Assembly (NCBI RefSeq): GCF_001610835.1
Contig: NZ_CP011270.1
Span: 124,001-188,000 of the forward strand
Source of the DNA: Planctomyces sp. SH-PL14
Lineage (GTDB): Bacteria; Planctomycetota; Planctomycetia; Planctomycetales; Planctomycetaceae
Length of the DNA: 64,000 nucleotides
Direction of reading: 5' to 3'
Shown: positions 39,755-49,329 of the stretch, in pieces
How positions within the stretch are numbered: position 1 is the stretch's first letter
How the letters are laid out: each line of letters opens with the position of its first letter
Made by a program: the position numbers and the translations under genes
The notes under the pieces: model-generated
The model's input: the letters and a program-made list of their open reading frames with translations, nothing else
Told to the model about the DNA's origin: nothing
The model's database searches: none

Positions 39755-40837
39755 ATGTTAAGACGCTGTGTCGCACTCGCCCTGCTCGGGCTGTGCGGAT
39801 GCCACGATGTGGATCAGATCACCCAGTACAAGGCCCCCAAAGAGGTCACCCGCTCCGCGGCCCGCCCGAGCGCCCAAGGGAACTCGGCGGGGTCGGCGGC
39901 GTGGTTCCTGAAACTGACGGGGCCGGCCGAGAAGGTCGGCGAACACTACGAGGCGTTCGTCCGCCTGATGTCCCGCTTCCGGGTCGATGACACCGGGAAG
40001 CCGAGCTGGGAAGCGCCCGAAGGATGGGTGGAAGTCCCGCCGAAGGACCTCGATCCCGCCCTCGCCAACGCCCGCTACGCCACCTTGCGGCTGAAGGATT
40101 CCGAGCCGCCGCTGGATATCACGGTCACCACGCTCCCGAGTCCCGATCCGACGGCGGAGCAATACATCCAGATGAACGTCAACCGCTGGCGGCGGCAGCT
40201 TCAGATGGAGCCGCTGGAGGGAGACGACTGGCTCGCCAAGGCCCGGGAGACCAAGGAACTCGCGCTGTTCGCGGCCAATGACGGCTTCGTGGCGTTCGCC
40301 AACCTCAAAGGGAAGGGGGAAGACGGTGCCGCAGTCCAGACCCTCGCGGCGATCATTCCCTACGTGCCGGGTGGAGTCGGAGCGAGCGAGCCCACCTCTT
40401 CGGCGCCGCCCAGCTCGCCCATGCCGCCCAAGTCTCCGGCGGGGCCCGGGCTGAAGTACGCGACCCCCGAGGGCTGGACGGAGACCCGCAAGCCGCTGGC
40501 GAGCGTCGCCTTCACCAGGACCGAAGGGGACCAGTCGTTCGACGTCACCGTGATCCGGCTGGGGGGCGGGGGCGGCCTGCTTCCGAACGTGAACCGCTGG
40601 CGCGGTCAGATCGGACTGGAGGCGATCCAGGAGGATGCTCTTAAGACAACGCCGGTTCCGGTTGGCGAACTGACAGGGCAACTCATCGATCTCCAGAACG
40701 GCGACAAGGCCCTGATGACGGTCGTGATCCCGCAGGGGGATGCCCAGTGGTTCGTGAAGCTGATGGGATCGAATGAACTGGCTCAGAAGGAACGCGACAA
40801 GTTCCTGGAGTTTGCAAAGTCGATCCGGTTCGAGTGA
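39755..40837 (+). CDS. Lipoprotein with an internally repeated domain
   Basis: A 360-residue predicted lipoprotein with signal peptide MLRRCVALALLGLCGC (lipobox LCGC). Two related units are seen. The end of the protein, QWFVKLMGSNELAQKERDKF and the following FAKSIRFE, resembles the first unit's AWFLKLTGPAEKVGEHYEAF and SRFRVD. WEAPEGWVEVPP resembles ATPEGWTETRK, and MNVNRWRRQL resembles PNVNRWRGQI. So a C-terminal half-unit comes first, followed by a full unit, and a Pro/Ser linker at about 215-235 separates them. I know no assigned function. It is 128 bp upstream of the ResB-CcsA gene, so a role in cytochrome c maturation or envelope electron transfer is possible. Confidence 0.8.
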   Translation: MLRRCVALALLGLCGCHDVDQITQYKAPKEVTRSAARPSAQGNSAGSAAWFLKLTGPAEKVGEHYEAFVRLMSRFRVDDTGKPSWEAPEGWVEVPPKDLDPALANARYATLRLKDSEPPLDITVTTLPSPDPTAEQYIQMNVNRWRRQLQMEPLEGDDWLAKARETKELALFAANDGFVAFANLKGKGEDGAAVQTLAAIIPYVPGGVGASEPTSSAPPSSPMPPKSPAGPGLKYATPEGWTETRKPLASVAFTRTEGDQSFDVTVIRLGGGGGLLPNVNRWRGQIGLEAIQEDALKTTPVPVGELTGQLIDLQNGDKALMTVVIPQGDAQWFVKLMGSNELAQKERDKFLEFAKSIRFE

Positions 40838-40965
40838 TGGCCGCGGTGTGCGGTCCAGCGGTTGGAAGGCGTCTGCCGTGAGCGGCAGGCGGGGTGAAGA
40901 GGCCGGGGCGTCAGGGCTGGCGTCCCCGAGACGAGAACACAGGTTTCAGAACGGAAATTCGCTCG

Positions 40966-43900
40966 ATGTCCACGACCACCCTCCCCGAAGAGCATGACGC
41001 CGACCTCCGGACCCTCGTCCACACCGGCTCGAGCGTCCTTGACTCGATGCTGCGGTCGCTCGCCTCGCTGAAGCTGACCGTGGTGCTGCTGGCCCTGGCG
41101 TGCGGGAACGTCCTGTTCGGGACGCTGGCCCAGGCGGAAATGGATGTCTGGAAGGCGGTCTCGGAATACTTCCGGATCGACATCCGGAACCTGTTCATCG
41201 ACGGCGCCCCCTGGCTGAACCTCCGGGAGCTCGTGACGTGGGTTCCGTTCGACATCTTCACCCCGAAGGCGTGGTTCCCCGAAGGGGGGCCGTTCGCCGC
41301 GAACTGGGGGTTCCTGTATCCCCGCGGCTGGACGATCGGCATCCTCATGATGCTGAACCTGCTGGCGGCGCATCTCGTCCGGTTCAAGGTGGTCGCCAAA
41401 GGGACGCGGCTGATCGTCGGCTGGGCGGGGATCGTCTTCGGCATCTTCATCACGTGGCTCGTGATCTCCAGCGGCAACAACGTCCACGGAGTCGAAGGGG
41501 AAAATCTCGTCTCCTACGAGACCCTGTGGCGGCTGGCGGGCGTGGCGGCGTTTGCCCTGACGGCCGCTTCGATCTGGGGCTCGATCGGCGCGACGAGCCG
41601 GGCGGCGTTCTGGGGGCTGATGGCCTCGAGCGCTCTGTGTGCGGCGCTGAGCGTCTACCTCATTTCCTCCGAGCCGCTCAGCGCCTCGTCGATGCGGATT
41701 CTGTATCAGCTCGCGAAGGGGACGATCGCCGGGCTGGCGATCCTGATTCCGTCGTGGGTCGTGTTCGGCAAGCGGGCGGGGATTGTGGCCCTGCATGCCG
41801 GGATCGGCCTGATGATGGGCTACGAGGTCTACGTCGGGATGCATGCCGCGCGGATGGAGGCGCGGATGCAGATCGAGGAAGGCCAGGTCATGAACTACAC
41901 GTACGACATCCGCGCCGTCGAGCTGGCGGTCGTCGATCCGTCGCCGTCGGACCATGACCTGCACACCGTCATCCCGGCGGCCCGGCTGCAGAAGGGGGTC
42001 AAGTTCCATGACGACCGGCTGCCGTTCGACATGGAACTCGTGGAATACCACGAGAACAGCGAAATCCAGATGCGGCTCCCGAAGGACAAGGACGTCAAGA
42101 CTCCCGCCACGAAGGGGCGGGGGCTCGAGATCCTGATGGAGCCGCGGGCGGTCGGGACCGGTGTCGAGACGAACCAGAAGGCGGACGTCCCCTCGGGCTA
42201 TGTCCGGATCCTGGATCCGAAGAGTGGCAAGGAAGACGGGGTCTACCTCGTCAGTGCCCTGCTCTCCCGGCCGGAGACCATCACCTTCGATGGCAAGCCG
42301 TACCAGCTCTCGCTCCGGTTCCGGCGGGACTACAAGCCGTATCAGATCGAGCTCAAGGACGTTCAGAAGAACGACTACGTCGGCACGAACCGTCCGAAGG
42401 ACTACCGCTCGAAGATCCACCTTGTCGACGAGCGGAACGGGGTCGACAAGGACTTCGAAATCTGGATGAACAACCCTCTCCGCTACGCCGGCGAGACGTT
42501 CTACCAGAGCAGCTACATCCCCGCCGGGGCGATGGGGGACAACCGCGAGATGACCGACTTCCAGGTCGTCATCAACGAAGGGTGGATGACCCCGTACGTG
42601 GCGTGCATGATCGTTGTCGTCGGGATGCTGTACCACTTCTGGCTGATGCTTTCCCGGTTCCTGCGGACGGCGAGCGCCGTTCCGGTGACCGACGGGGTTG
42701 CCGAGGGATACGACTGGACGGTCCTGGCGCCGGCTCTGGCGCTGGCGACGGTCGCCGGGCTTTACGCCTCGATGGCCGCGTTCCGTTCCGCGAAGCCGGT
42801 GAACGGATTTGATCTGGCGGCGTTCAGCGCCATTCCGATCTTCGATGGCGGCCGGGCTCAGCCGATCGATTCCTACGCTCTCAACAACCTGATGCAGATC
42901 TCCGAGCGGCAGACCTTCAAGGATGCCGAGGGGAACAAGCGGACGGCCGTCGAATGGTTCCTCGACTCGATCGCCAAGCCGGAGGACGTGGCCGCGAAGT
43001 ATCCGGTGTTCCGGATCGACCATCCGGACATCGTCAAGAGCCTGAACCTCGACTGGCGGGAGTCGCACCTCTACAGCCGCGAGGAGATCGAGAAGACCTG
43101 GCCGCAGCTTCAGTCCCAGATCCAGACCGCCGGCGACAAGCGGGGCGAGGACCGGAGCATTGAAGAGCGGAAGCTGCTCAGTCTGGCCGGGAAGCTGAAC
43201 CAGTTCGAGAAGATGAAGGCGGCGTTCCTCGACATGCGGGACATGCCGCAGGGTCTGCCCGTGATGCCGACCCGCGAAGAGTTCCAGAAGGACCCGCAGG
43301 GGGCGCAGGCCCGGGCCTCGCAGGTGGCGGATCTGCTCCACAACGCGCGGGACCGGTTCAGCCAGATGCACCTGCCGCTGGTCGTCCCGACGCACTTGGG
43401 ACGCGGCAAGTCCGAAGAGGGGCTGCTAGCGATGCTGAAGACGAACTGGGAGCCGACGGCGCTGGCGTCGATCTATGCCCACATCGGCGGATCGGCCGGG
43501 GAGAAGATTCCGGCCCTCGATCTGCTCGAAGAGATCCGGGCCGCTTATCGCGACGGCAAGGCGGACGTGTTCAACGCCAAGGTGGTCGAGTACCGCAAGC
43601 TCATCGACGGCCTCTCGGACGACGAGCGGACGGTGCCGGGAACCGGCTCGACGCTCAACGTCGTGAAGACGAACTACGAGGCGTTCTACAACCGGTTCGC
43701 TCCGTCGTGGCTGGCCTTCATGCTCTACGTGCCGGGGATGGCCCTGATCCTGCTCGGCTGGCTGATGGCCCCGATGGGATTCTTCCGCCACCTCCGGGCG
43801 GCCGGATGGGGGATCACGGCGGTGGCGTTCATCCTGCACACCTATGCCCTGGTGGGCCGGATCTACATTTCCGGACGGCCTCCGGTGACCAACCTCTACT

Positions 43901-44661
43901 CGGCGTCCGTCTTCATCGGCTGGGCGATCGTGCTGATGGGACTGGGGCTGGAACTCGTGTCGCGGATGGGGATTTCGACGCTGGCGGCGGCGCTGGCGGG
44001 GTTCCTGACGCTGCGGGTGGCCGATGCACTGCGGTTCGACGGCGACACGCTGTCGGTGCTAGAGCCGGTGCTTGACACACAGTTCTGGCTGGCGACGCAC
44101 GTGGTGTGCATCACGCTGGGGTACGCGACGAGTTATGTCGCCGGGCTCCTGGGGACCGGCTACCTGCTGGGGGGCGTGCTGACGCCGTATCTCAACTCGA
44201 GTATCCGGCAGCGTCTGGCGAACATGACCTATGGGACCGTGTGTTTTGCGCTGCTGTTCAGCTTCTTCGGGACGGTTCTCGGGGGGTTGTGGGCGGATGA
44301 CTCGTGGGGGCGGTTCTGGGGTTGGGATCCAAAGGAGAACGGGGCGCTGATCATCGTCCTGTGGAATGCGCTGATTCTGCATGCCCGGTGGGACGGGATG
44401 GCTCGCGGGCGGGGGGTGGCGATCCTGTCGGTGCTGGGGAACATTGTGGTGACGTGGTCGTTCTTTGGGGTGAATGAGCTGGGGGTGGGTCTCCATTCCT
44501 ACGGGTTCACCGAGGGGCGGCTGCGGTATATCGGGATGTTTGCGTTGGCTCATGTGGTGATTGCGGCGATTGGTTCGTTGCCGACGTCGGCGTGGATGTC
44601 GTACCGGGCGGAAGACAACCGGCCGACTCCCCCGCGGCTTGGTGACACGGCGGCGAGCTGA
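40966..44661 (+). CDS. ResB-CcsA fusion, cytochrome c biogenesis
   Basis: A 1231-residue System II cytochrome c synthase that joins Ccs1/ResB and CcsA/ResC in one chain. The ResB part (about 1-570) starts with LKLTVVLLALACGNVLFGTLAQ, has three further helices and a long exported domain closing with TMs around 545. A middle exported region (about 620-900) is characteristic of the planctomycete form. The CcsA part (about 915-1231) has eight or so helices and the haem-handling motif WGRFWGWDPKENGAL near residue 1118. It is followed by HARWDGMARGRG and histidines in the last helices. It would export and attach haem to apocytochromes such as the DUF1592 protein at 58295. Confidence 0.92.
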   Translation: MSTTTLPEEHDADLRTLVHTGSSVLDSMLRSLASLKLTVVLLALACGNVLFGTLAQAEMDVWKAVSEYFRIDIRNLFIDGAPWLNLRELVTWVPFDIFTPKAWFPEGGPFAANWGFLYPRGWTIGILMMLNLLAAHLVRFKVVAKGTRLIVGWAGIVFGIFITWLVISSGNNVHGVEGENLVSYETLWRLAGVAAFALTAASIWGSIGATSRAAFWGLMASSALCAALSVYLISSEPLSASSMRILYQLAKGTIAGLAILIPSWVVFGKRAGIVALHAGIGLMMGYEVYVGMHAARMEARMQIEEGQVMNYTYDIRAVELAVVDPSPSDHDLHTVIPAARLQKGVKFHDDRLPFDMELVEYHENSEIQMRLPKDKDVKTPATKGRGLEILMEPRAVGTGVETNQKADVPSGYVRILDPKSGKEDGVYLVSALLSRPETITFDGKPYQLSLRFRRDYKPYQIELKDVQKNDYVGTNRPKDYRSKIHLVDERNGVDKDFEIWMNNPLRYAGETFYQSSYIPAGAMGDNREMTDFQVVINEGWMTPYVACMIVVVGMLYHFWLMLSRFLRTASAVPVTDGVAEGYDWTVLAPALALATVAGLYASMAAFRSAKPVNGFDLAAFSAIPIFDGGRAQPIDSYALNNLMQISERQTFKDAEGNKRTAVEWFLDSIAKPEDVAAKYPVFRIDHPDIVKSLNLDWRESHLYSREEIEKTWPQLQSQIQTAGDKRGEDRSIEERKLLSLAGKLNQFEKMKAAFLDMRDMPQGLPVMPTREEFQKDPQGAQARASQVADLLHNARDRFSQMHLPLVVPTHLGRGKSEEGLLAMLKTNWEPTALASIYAHIGGSAGEKIPALDLLEEIRAAYRDGKADVFNAKVVEYRKLIDGLSDDERTVPGTGSTLNVVKTNYEAFYNRFAPSWLAFMLYVPGMALILLGWLMAPMGFFRHLRAAGWGITAVAFILHTYALVGRIYISGRPPVTNLYSASVFIGWAIVLMGLGLELVSRMGISTLAAALAGFLTLRVADALRFDGDTLSVLEPVLDTQFWLATHVVCITLGYATSYVAGLLGTGYLLGGVLTPYLNSSIRQRLANMTYGTVCFALLFSFFGTVLGGLWADDSWGRFWGWDPKENGALIIVLWNALILHARWDGMARGRGVAILSVLGNIVVTWSFFGVNELGVGLHSYGFTEGRLRYIGMFALAHVVIAAIGSLPTSAWMSYRAEDNRPTPPRLGDTAAS

Positions 44662-44720
44662 GGCACCTGCAAGCGGAGTTCAAGCAACCACGCGCATTCG
44701 CCGATTGGTGGTCACCCAAC

Positions 44721-45053
44721 ACCGGGTCCAGGGGCACCCTGGTGGGGAGTGCAGAGGGGCAACGCCCCTTTGCCCGCCGGAGGCCGTCTCGTCGAGAGAT
44801 GTCTGAAGGAGTGAGTATCCAAGCGCGGACACCGTGTCGTATGCCCTCTCACCAACCCGCAGGGATTGCAAAGCGAGCGGTGTAGATTGAGGGAGTCCTC
44901 AACGCTGGTACCACAAAGGGGACGTCCGTTGCTTACCGCGGTTCCTCATAGAAGTGCCTCCGGCGGCAAGGGGGCGTGGCCCCCTTGACCCCTGGCTGCC
45001 GTCGCACGTTGGGTTTGAGCTGGCATAGTCGGGCCGGCAAGGACGTGGTTCGA
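44721..45053 (-). repeat. Large dispersed repeat (PR1), copy 8
   Basis: A reverse-orientation copy of 333 bp between two plus-strand genes. The left hairpin is standard; the right end is of the subtype AGTGCAGAGG, shared with copies 3 and 7. Confidence 0.9.
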
Positions 45054-45235
45054 GCCGGCGGGACAAGCCATCCCATTCCTTGCTGCATCAGCGCCGCCCG
45101 ATCCCACCCGCCGCCCGCTTCGGATAGACTGTCCGTCTTGGACGGCTCCGAAAGCGAGACAGCTGAACCTCGTGTTCATCTCCCGTGTCGTGAGCCGGAA
45201 CCGATCCTGAGTTCACCCGCTCCGCACACGCCACG

Positions 45236-46495
45236 ATGTCTGAACTGCCTGAGTACGTTCGCCACACAAGCCGCAAGGCCCGGATCGCTTCCCGCGGGTT
45301 GGCGCGGGCTTCCGGGGCGACGAAAGACGCCTGGATTCGTGAAACCGCCCGGCAGCTTCGCTCGAGGTCGGCATTCCTCATCGAGGAGAACGCCAAAGAT
45401 CTGGAAGCGGCTCCCGGGTATGGCCTGACGTCAGCCGCGATCGACCGGCTGCGACTGACGGCACCCCGGATCGAGGAGATCGCGCGGGCAATGGAAGAGG
45501 TGATCGGGCTGCCGAACCCGGTCGGCGAGGTGATCGACAGCAATGTTCGCCCGAACGGGCTCCTGGTGACGCGGGTCCGGGTTCCGCTCGGCGTCGTCTT
45601 CTTCATCTACGAGTCGCGGCCGAACGTCACGATCGACGCGGCGGCGCTGTGCGTCAAAAGCGGAAACGCGGTGATCCTCCGCGGCGGCAAGGAGGCGTTC
45701 CACAGCAACCAGGCCCTCTACCGAATCCTGGCCGACGCGCTTGAAGCGACAGGACTGCCGCGGGATGCCGTACAGCTCGTTTCGACGACGGACCGTGAGG
45801 CCGTGCGGCTGTTCCTCAAGGAACGCGAGAACATCGATGTCGCGATTCCCCGCGGCGGGAAGTCGCTGATCGAGACCGTGACGGCTGAGGCGACGATGCC
45901 GGTCATCAAGCACTTCGACGGGGTGTGCCACGTCTACGTCGACGCGACCGCCAACTTGGAAATGGGAGTCGAGATCCTGCTGAATGCCAAGGTCCAGCGG
46001 CCGGGGGTCTGCAACGCGGCGGAGTGCCTGCTGGTGCACGAATCGGTCGCGGCGGCGTTCCTGCCGCTGGCGGGGGCGAAGCTGGCGGCCGCAGGGGTCG
46101 AGCTTCGCGGCTGCACGCGAACGCGGGAGTTCCTGCCGGACGCGAAGCTGGCGACCGAGCAGGACTACCGAACCGAGTACCTGGGTCTCGTCCTGAGCGT
46201 GCGGGTCGTCGACTCGCTGGACCAGGCGATCGAGCACATCACGGAGTACGGGTCGCACCACACCGAAGCGATCGTCACGAACGACCATCCTTCGGCGATG
46301 CGGTTCGCGACGGAGGTCGATTCCGCGGGGGTGATGATTAACGCCAGCACGCGGTTCAACGACGGCGGCGAGCTGGGGCTGGGGGCGGAGATCGGCATTT
46401 CGACCGACAAGTTCCACGCCCGCGGGCCGTGCGGGCTGCGGGAGCTGATGAGCTACAAGTACGTCGTCTACGGGCAGGGACAGGTGCGGAAGTAG
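45236..46495 (+). CDS. proA: Gamma-glutamyl phosphate reductase
   Basis: A 419-residue NADPH-dependent reductase of proline synthesis that converts glutamyl-5-phosphate to the semialdehyde. Signatures are [34 protein letters not shown] and [14 protein letters not shown] in the cofactor domain. The catalytic cysteine lies in [15 protein letters not shown], and [12 protein letters not shown] and [18 protein letters not shown] are near the end. Its length agrees with bacterial ProA. The ATG at 45236 follows CACGCCACG with no good Shine-Dalgarno. It is separate from proB here and converges on rdgB, with family 2 repeat locus B in between. Confidence 0.95.
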   Translation: MSELPEYVRHTSRKARIASRGLARASGATKDAWIRETARQLRSRSAFLIEENAKDLEAAPGYGLTSAAIDRLRLTAPRIEEIARAMEEVIGLPNPVGEVIDSNVRPNGLLVTRVRVPLGVVFFIYESRPNVTIDAAALCVKSGNAVILRGGKEAFHSNQALYRILADALEATGLPRDAVQLVSTTDREAVRLFLKERENIDVAIPRGGKSLIETVTAEATMPVIKHFDGVCHVYVDATANLEMGVEILLNAKVQRPGVCNAAECLLVHESVAAAFLPLAGAKLAAAGVELRGCTRTREFLPDAKLATEQDYRTEYLGLVLSVRVVDSLDQAIEHITEYGSHHTEAIVTNDHPSAMRFATEVDSAGVMINASTRFNDGGELGLGAEIGISTDKFHARGPCGLRELMSYKYVVYGQGQVRK

Positions 46496-46500
46496 GAGTG

Positions 46501-46625
46501 AAACACCAAGACACAAAGGAGGCACCAAGAGCACAAAGAGGAGAAGGACGGAGAGCGGTGCGAACCTTCCTCGCCCTTGTCTGAATTCTTGGTGCCCTTC
46601 GTGACTTCTTTGTGTCTTGGTGTTT
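46501..46625. repeat. Inverted-repeat family 2, locus B (CACCAAGA type)
   Basis: AAACACCAAGACACAAAG (46501-46518) is perfectly complementary to the end of the element (46608-46625), and GGCACCAAGA is complementary to TCTTGGTGCC inside. It lies between the stops of the convergent genes proA and rdgB and overlaps the rdgB stop codon by two bases, so it could serve as a two-way terminator. Confidence 0.8.
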
Positions 46626-47259
46626 AATCCTCTTTCCGCCCCACCGACAGGACCTTGAGAAGCCCCGGGATGAGCCGGCGGAAGGCGCGGGCGCGGTGGC
46701 TGATCTGCTGCTTCACGAGCGGTGAGAGTTCGCCGAAGGTTTCGTGGTATTCGCGGACGAGGAAGTAAGGGTCGTAACCGAATCCGTTCGGGCCGCGGGG
46801 TTCGTCAAGCATCCGGCCGCGGCAGGTGTCCTCGAAGCTGAGGACGATGTTCCCTTCCGGATCGGAAACGGCGACGTGGCAGACATAGCCGCCGCCGCGT
46901 TTCTCTGGCGGGACGCCGGCGAGTTCGCACATCAGCTTGGCATTGTTTTTCTCGTCGGTCGCTCCCTCGCCGCTATACCGAGCGCTGTAGACCCCGGGCT
47001 CTCCCTTGAGGAAGTCGACCCGCAGGCCGCTGTCCTCGCCGATCGCCCAGTGCTTGAGGTGGAGCGCCGTCTGGCGGGCCTTCTTGGCGGCGTTCTCGGC
47101 GAACGTCGTTCCGTCCTCGATCACTTCGGGGACATCCGGAAACTCGGCAACGGCGACGAGCGGGATCGCGTACGGAGCCAGAAGGTCGCGGATTTCCCCC
47201 GCCTTCTTGAGATTGCGGCTGGCGAGGACAACGGTCGGATAGACGGTGGCAGGCTTCAT
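46624..47259 (-). CDS. rdgB: Non-canonical purine NTP pyrophosphatase (RdgB/HAM1)
   Basis: A 211-residue ITPase-family enzyme that hydrolyses dITP, ITP and XTP to keep damaged purines out of nucleic acids. The family motifs are VLASRNLKKAGEIRDLL, GTTFAENAAKKARQ and the GEDSGLRVDFLKGEPGVYSARY block containing the catalytic Asp. FGYDPYFLV and LVKQQISHRARAFRRL follow near the end. The length is standard. The ATG at 47259 begins a leader MKPATVYPT before the first strand. Its stop lies at the border of the family 2 inverted repeat. The diguanylate cyclase gene ends 38 bp upstream on the same strand. Confidence 0.95.
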   Translation of the reverse strand: MKPATVYPTVVLASRNLKKAGEIRDLLAPYAIPLVAVAEFPDVPEVIEDGTTFAENAAKKARQTALHLKHWAIGEDSGLRVDFLKGEPGVYSARYSGEGATDEKNNAKLMCELAGVPPEKRGGGYVCHVAVSDPEGNIVLSFEDTCRGRMLDEPRGPNGFGYDPYFLVREYHETFGELSPLVKQQISHRARAFRRLIPGLLKVLSVGRKED

Positions 47260-47297
47260 GGGCTCTCGGACGACGGGGAGTCCCGCAGTCTATCGGC

Positions 47298-49013
47298 TCA
47301 TGTCCCGGCGGCCACCGACTCGGCCTGGAACGTGCGCGTCCGGTTCCGACCGTCCCGCTTCGCCTGATAGAGCGCGGTGTCGGCGGATTTCAGCAGACGC
47401 TGCAGGGCACGGGCGTGGTCCGGAAAGGTCGCCGCGCCGATGCTGAGGGTGACCCGGAACTCCTGGTCCTCGAACCGGATCGGGGTCCGTTCCACCGCCT
47501 GCCGGATCGACTCCGCGATCCGCACCGCCCCGGGACCATCCGTCGCCGGAAGCAGGATCGCGAACTCTTCGCCGCCGTAGCGGGCCGCCAGCGGCTGGTC
47601 GCTCTCGCGAGTCATCGCCAGGACCCGCTGCAGGACATGAGCCACGGCCTGAAGCGCGGCGTCGCCGGCCGGGTGCCCGCGGCGGTCGTTCACCGACTTG
47701 AAGTGATCGATGTCGAGCAGCAGGAGCGAGAACGCCTCCTCCCGGTCGCCCGACCGCTCGAGGAGCGCCGAAAACTCGGCGTCGAACGTGCGGCGGTTGG
47801 GGAGGAGCGTGAGAGGGTCCAGACGCGCCTGCTCGGCGACGCGGGCCCGGTCGACCGTCTGTGTGAGGAGATCCACCAGATACCGCGCGGCCCACTCGAT
47901 GAGGCTCCGGTCGGCGTCCGCGACGTGCGATCCCGACCGTCGAGTCAGACACAGGAGCCCGACTGCCGCGTCCTGCCGCTCGATCGGGACCGAGACGACC
48001 GTTGCGAAGGGGAGCGGCGCCGTGGACTGGTCGAGGTGCTGAGCGTCGTGAATGTGCAGCCCGCGTGTCTGCGCAAGCCGCGGCAGCAGCCGGTCCTCGG
48101 CGAGGATCCAAGCTTCGCCAAGCGGGCGCGGGAGGGCGGCCCCGGCCCGGATGACGGAGCTCTCCGGGGTGAGCTGGGCCCCGAAGAGATGAACCGTCAC
48201 CCGCTCGAAGTCCGCCAGCAGCGCGAGCCGGCGGAGGAACTCCAGGACCATCTGGGCTGGGCCGTGGAAATGCTGGTCCACCACTCCCCGCAGCTCGAGG
48301 ATCTCGCGCGAGACCGACAGTTCCGAGTCACGCTGCGTCGTGTGTTCTTCCCGCCGCAGCTCGTCGCCCAGCAGCGTGAGGACGCGGGACCAGAGCGCTT
48401 CGTCGGCCGGCGAAGGATCTTCGTGATCGTGGCGGAGAAAGCTGGCCAGAACCCCCCAGGGATGGGCCGGATCGCCGATGGGACGCAGGATGACGTCCGA
48501 CAGCGCGGCGCGGGCGGCGGCATCCAGGCCGCCGACGAGCGGGGACGCACCGTTGGAGGCGGGGCTGGACTGGGAGATCAGCGAACGGTGGAGGATGCGG
48601 TGGCGAGTCAGCTGGGGGAGAATGGCGGGCGAAATCGACAGCCGCTGCCGGGTCGCCGCCGACAGCTCGTGCGAGTGGACCAGCGTGAGGACGCCTGAGC
48701 GGTGGCGGAAGACGGCGGTTGCCTCCGCGGCGTCGTGCTCCCGCGTCGCCGACTGGAGCCGCCGGAGCCGGTCGTCGATCGCCCCGGGGCTCAGGACGCA
48801 GTAGAGGAGCCGCAACTCCGCGGCGAGGATCTCCTCACGGGCCCGGGCGTTGTCGAGAGACTGCTGCAGCTGCTCCCAGTCGCGGCTGCGGTTCCGAACG
48901 CGGCGGATCTGGTCCCAGACGACCACCGGAATCGCAGCGGCGATCCCCCCGAAGGCCAGCCAGCCGGCCGGGGGGGCGAGCGATGCCACGGTCAGGAGGG
49001 GGAACGGAGACAT
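47298..49013 (-). CDS. Diguanylate cyclase with GAF-like sensor and membrane anchor
   Basis: A 571-residue protein. One N-terminal hydrophobic segment (about residues 14-32) is followed by a coiled, arginine-rich linker. Two GAF-like sensory regions follow, the second (about 230-390) with LLPRLAQTRGLHIHDAQ and VSVPIERQDAAVGLLCL. The C-terminal GGDEF domain has DPLTLLPNRRTFDAEF, LLLDIDHFKSVNDRRGH and the active-site GGEEF at 480-484, so c-di-GMP synthesis is likely. An RESD upstream could be the inhibitory I-site, but it lies seven residues before GGEEF rather than the usual five. The ATG at 49013 is preferred over longer frames. It is divergent from the histidine kinase at 49330. Confidence 0.9.
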   Translation of the reverse strand: MSPFPLLTVASLAPPAGWLAFGGIAAAIPVVVWDQIRRVRNRSRDWEQLQQSLDNARAREEILAAELRLLYCVLSPGAIDDRLRRLQSATREHDAAEATAVFRHRSGVLTLVHSHELSAATRQRLSISPAILPQLTRHRILHRSLISQSSPASNGASPLVGGLDAAARAALSDVILRPIGDPAHPWGVLASFLRHDHEDPSPADEALWSRVLTLLGDELRREEHTTQRDSELSVSREILELRGVVDQHFHGPAQMVLEFLRRLALLADFERVTVHLFGAQLTPESSVIRAGAALPRPLGEAWILAEDRLLPRLAQTRGLHIHDAQHLDQSTAPLPFATVVSVPIERQDAAVGLLCLTRRSGSHVADADRSLIEWAARYLVDLLTQTVDRARVAEQARLDPLTLLPNRRTFDAEFSALLERSGDREEAFSLLLLDIDHFKSVNDRRGHPAGDAALQAVAHVLQRVLAMTRESDQPLAARYGGEEFAILLPATDGPGAVRIAESIRQAVERTPIRFEDQEFRVTLSIGAATFPDHARALQRLLKSADTALYQAKRDGRNRTRTFQAESVAAGT

Positions 49014-49329
49014 CCTGTGCGGAGGGGGGACCTGAGGAGGGTGCCGACAGTCGACCGTCGGAGGTCTTCGGCAGCTTGCTCTTGGATGAAGCCAGCCGCA
49101 TCGTCCTCCTCTCCTGCGTGAGAAGACAGAGCGTCCCTGCCGATTGCGTCCAAAGGCCGCGTCGCCGATCGACAACAAGACCGGGCGACCGTCACAGGCG
49201 GACGGAAACGCGGACGCGTGTTTGTGAAACGCTCCGAAACCTTGGACACTATCTCATGGCTGGCGGCCGATCCGGTCGCGGATCTCCCCCGCTTTCCCGC
49301 CCATCACCGATCTCCCTGGCAGTGCCATC
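49014..49329. other. Divergent promoter region, diguanylate cyclase / histidine kinase
   Basis: A gap of 316 bp between two divergent signalling genes, with no gene of its own. It must contain both start regions; I could not pick out a confident promoter. Confidence 0.45.

Noticed and set aside
39189-39776. 195-codon minus-strand frame containing GEAPAEP
   Set aside because: The motif comes from a short palindromic DNA element; the rest of the frame is low-complexity and without a plausible start.
40783-43395. An 870-codon open frame opposite the ResB-CcsA gene
   Set aside because: Antisense shadow rich in Arg, Pro and Asp with no homology-like motifs.
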